From Paraspadella gotoi (Eukaryota > Chaetognatha), in NCBI GenBank assembly GCA_051294375.1, contig CM119267.1, forward strand, positions 24,749,783-24,813,782: DNA of 64,000 nucleotides, given 5' to 3'. A model generated the notes under the pieces. That model was given only the letters and a program-made list of their open reading frames with translations. It made no database searches and was not told the origin of the DNA. Positions within the stretch are counted from its first letter, which is position 1; each line of letters begins with the position of its first letter. The position numbers and the translations under genes are program-made. This document shows positions 62,621 to 64,000 of this stretch, in pieces.

Positions 62621-64000
62621 ATTCTATCGCCGCAATTGAGCAAGTGCAATTCATGACTATGATCACCCGGTTAACTACCAGCAGAAGTCCCATTTGATCC
62701 CAAAACCGCGAATTCAATTAAAGAGTCGATTTTAGTGTTTGTAATTGGATTCAAAATGGCTCAAAAAACCGATCGGAAAAGCAAAAGGAAAGATTGTATA
62801 AAATCAAACCACATTAAATTAGTTAATTATACCATTTATAGACTAACTAATGCTTCATCGTTTCTCACCATAATAACTCTTTAAATATTCGTTCCAACCA
62901 AGTTTCCCGTCACCGTCTTGATCGTGTGACTCGAATCTCCGCCGTGATTCTTCTTTGTTGAGCGAAGCGAAGGAACTCACGATCCAATCCTGTTCACCAA
63001 ATAATCGTGATCGTCAAGTAACGAGAACCAGTCTCCGACTCAACCATAAAATAAGTAATAAATAAATAAATAAATACTATAAATAAGCCATGTCTCTTGT
63101 TAATTTCTTAAATGACGCAGGCTCCTCTTCCTCCACTAAGCCCCTTTTTATCTTTTTTTTTATTTACGGACGGACAGACAGACAGACAGACAGACGGACA
63201 GACCGAAAAGTGAGATATAGAGTCACGATAATAGCTGTTATTGACTCCAGGCTCTCCGGTCAAAAACTCAAAAGAAAGCCAGGATTCGTTTCGAATCCCA
63301 GCCCAACAACAACAACGAAGTTTTTCGTCTTTTTCCCTCTCTTCTCCAAAGGACTAGAACCTTTAATTCGTCGACGGCGACGCTCCCATCACCGTCCGCG
63401 TCCATTTTGGAAGCCATGATAACGAGTCTCTTCTTCGCCTCGTCCGGCGACATCTGATGAAACTCCTCGTCCGCCTAATCGAGAAAAATAATAAACCACG
63501 AGTTATAGTTATACTGAGTGACGAGTAGTGACTAAGTCAACAACCTCTGTGGACCCTAAAATGGCGGCGTGATCGAACTCGACGTCTCTGTGTCCGGCGT
63601 CGTCGTGGTCGGCGTGGTCGACGAATCCCGGGATTTGCCAGACTTGAGGATCGTCGCCGATGTCGTCGTAGATGGACTCGAAAGGCAAATCGGATTCGTC
63701 CTCGATGAGTCGCGATTCGGGCGGCGACGCCGAGTTGCCGGGCGGCGACGCCGAGTCAAAGTCGTGAATCGCGGCGTCAGTAGAAACGATATTCGAGGAG
63801 GCGTCGGTTCCTTCGGCGTCGTTTAAAACTCCGTCCATTGAGAATTTTTTAATCTCTTCTTTCTCTTCTTGTTTTTTCTCAGCCAATAGACCAGCGTCGG
63901 CAGCAGCGTCGGCGGCAGCGTCGGCGGCACCACCGACGTCAGCAGAGGCGTCAGCATCGTCATCAGCGTTGTCGCCGAAAAACCAAGATTCCGCGAAGGA
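61749..64000 (-). CDS. RCN: Reticulocalbin, ER-luminal EF-hand protein (5' partial)
   Basis: CREC-family calcium-binding protein of the secretory pathway lumen. Exons on minus: 64000(open)-63545, 63474-63361, 62989-62869, 62528-62265, 62132-62055, 61939-61749. Six EF-hand loops in order: DADGDGSVAVDE, DQDGDGKLGWNE, DVDGDESLDVVE, DADGDGAVDLQE, DVDGSGKLEGPE and DRDGDRLLSHAE, the third and sixth lacking the usual Gly at loop position 6. QLFVGSAATNFGREF precedes a C-terminal HDEL, the ER-retrieval signal typical of reticulocalbins (calumenin has HDEF). The first exon is Asp/Ala/Ser-rich and acidic, and still open at the window edge; the signal peptide must lie beyond 64000. Two introns carry long (CT)n tracts (sense) at or near their acceptors. 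Which reticulocalbin paralogue it is cannot be decided here. Confidence 0.94.
61965..62035 (+). repeat. (GA)n tract in last reticulocalbin intron
   Basis: About 35 GA units on +, so (CT)n in the pre-mRNA, beginning about 25 bp upstream of the exon 61939-61749 acceptor. Confidence 0.95.
62531..62616 (+). repeat. (GA)n tract abutting a reticulocalbin acceptor
   Basis: About 42 GA units on +. In the sense strand the (CT)n runs directly into CACAG|GC at 62529, forming the polypyrimidine tract of the acceptor for exon 62528-62265. Confidence 0.95.
63164..63205 (+). repeat. (GACA/GACG)n tetranucleotide tract
   Basis: Tandem GGACAGACAGACAGACAG-type run in the reticulocalbin intron between exons 63474-63361 and 62989-62869. 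Confidence 0.85.

Overview
This is a eukaryotic (metazoan) genomic window. The genes are split by many short spliceosomal introns, the exons are GC-rich and the introns and spacers AT-rich, and dinucleotide and trinucleotide microsatellites, above all (CT)n/(GA)n, are extremely abundant. The gene set (E2F4/5-type factor, MYPT1-type phosphatase subunit, COP9 subunit 3, Rab5, reticulocalbin) is that of an animal. I cannot place the species; the microsatellite load would suit an arthropod such as a crustacean, but that is a guess. Three N gaps (11070-11094, 25702-25726, 40062-40071) show it is a draft scaffold.

Layout. 1-38200 is gene-poor: polypyrimidine tracts, microsatellites, minisatellites (14, 23, 32, 33, 37 and 45 bp units), dispersed repeats, and a very large inverted repeat (about 8739-25701, centre near 18073). 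The left arm also carries a tandem copy of about 1.8 kb across an N gap. Frequent single-base indels between the arms, gaps at the junctions and a low-complexity centre suggest an assembly or chimeric-read artefact, though a real palindrome is not excluded. I found no convincing protein gene in this part.

38200-64000 is gene-dense. On + lies a three-exon thioredoxin-fold gene without the catalytic cysteines (38224-39681). On - lie five genes in the same direction. In transcription order they are a six-EF-hand reticulocalbin with a C-terminal HDEL (5' end outside the window, stop at 61749), COP9 signalosome subunit 3 (59370-57401), a myosin phosphatase targeting subunit (54926-49596), Rab5 (48228-46210) and an E2F4/5-like factor (44502-40083). 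I assembled the exon structures by matching splice sites, phase and remembered family conservation; exon lengths sum to whole codons in every complete gene. The genes are unrelated housekeeping functions and need not form a functional cluster.

Repeats inserted among the genes include a family of about 265 bp (four copies, in introns of E2F, Rab5 and MYPT), tRNA-like SINE-type sequences, and a family with GCCGGATCTGC termini confined to the gene-poor side. I saw no clear candidate for a new biological system. The most useful leads are the palindrome/assembly question, the cysteine-less thioredoxin-like protein, an apparent GC-AG intron in E2F, and a duplicated exon end in Rab5 that creates a second in-frame splice donor.
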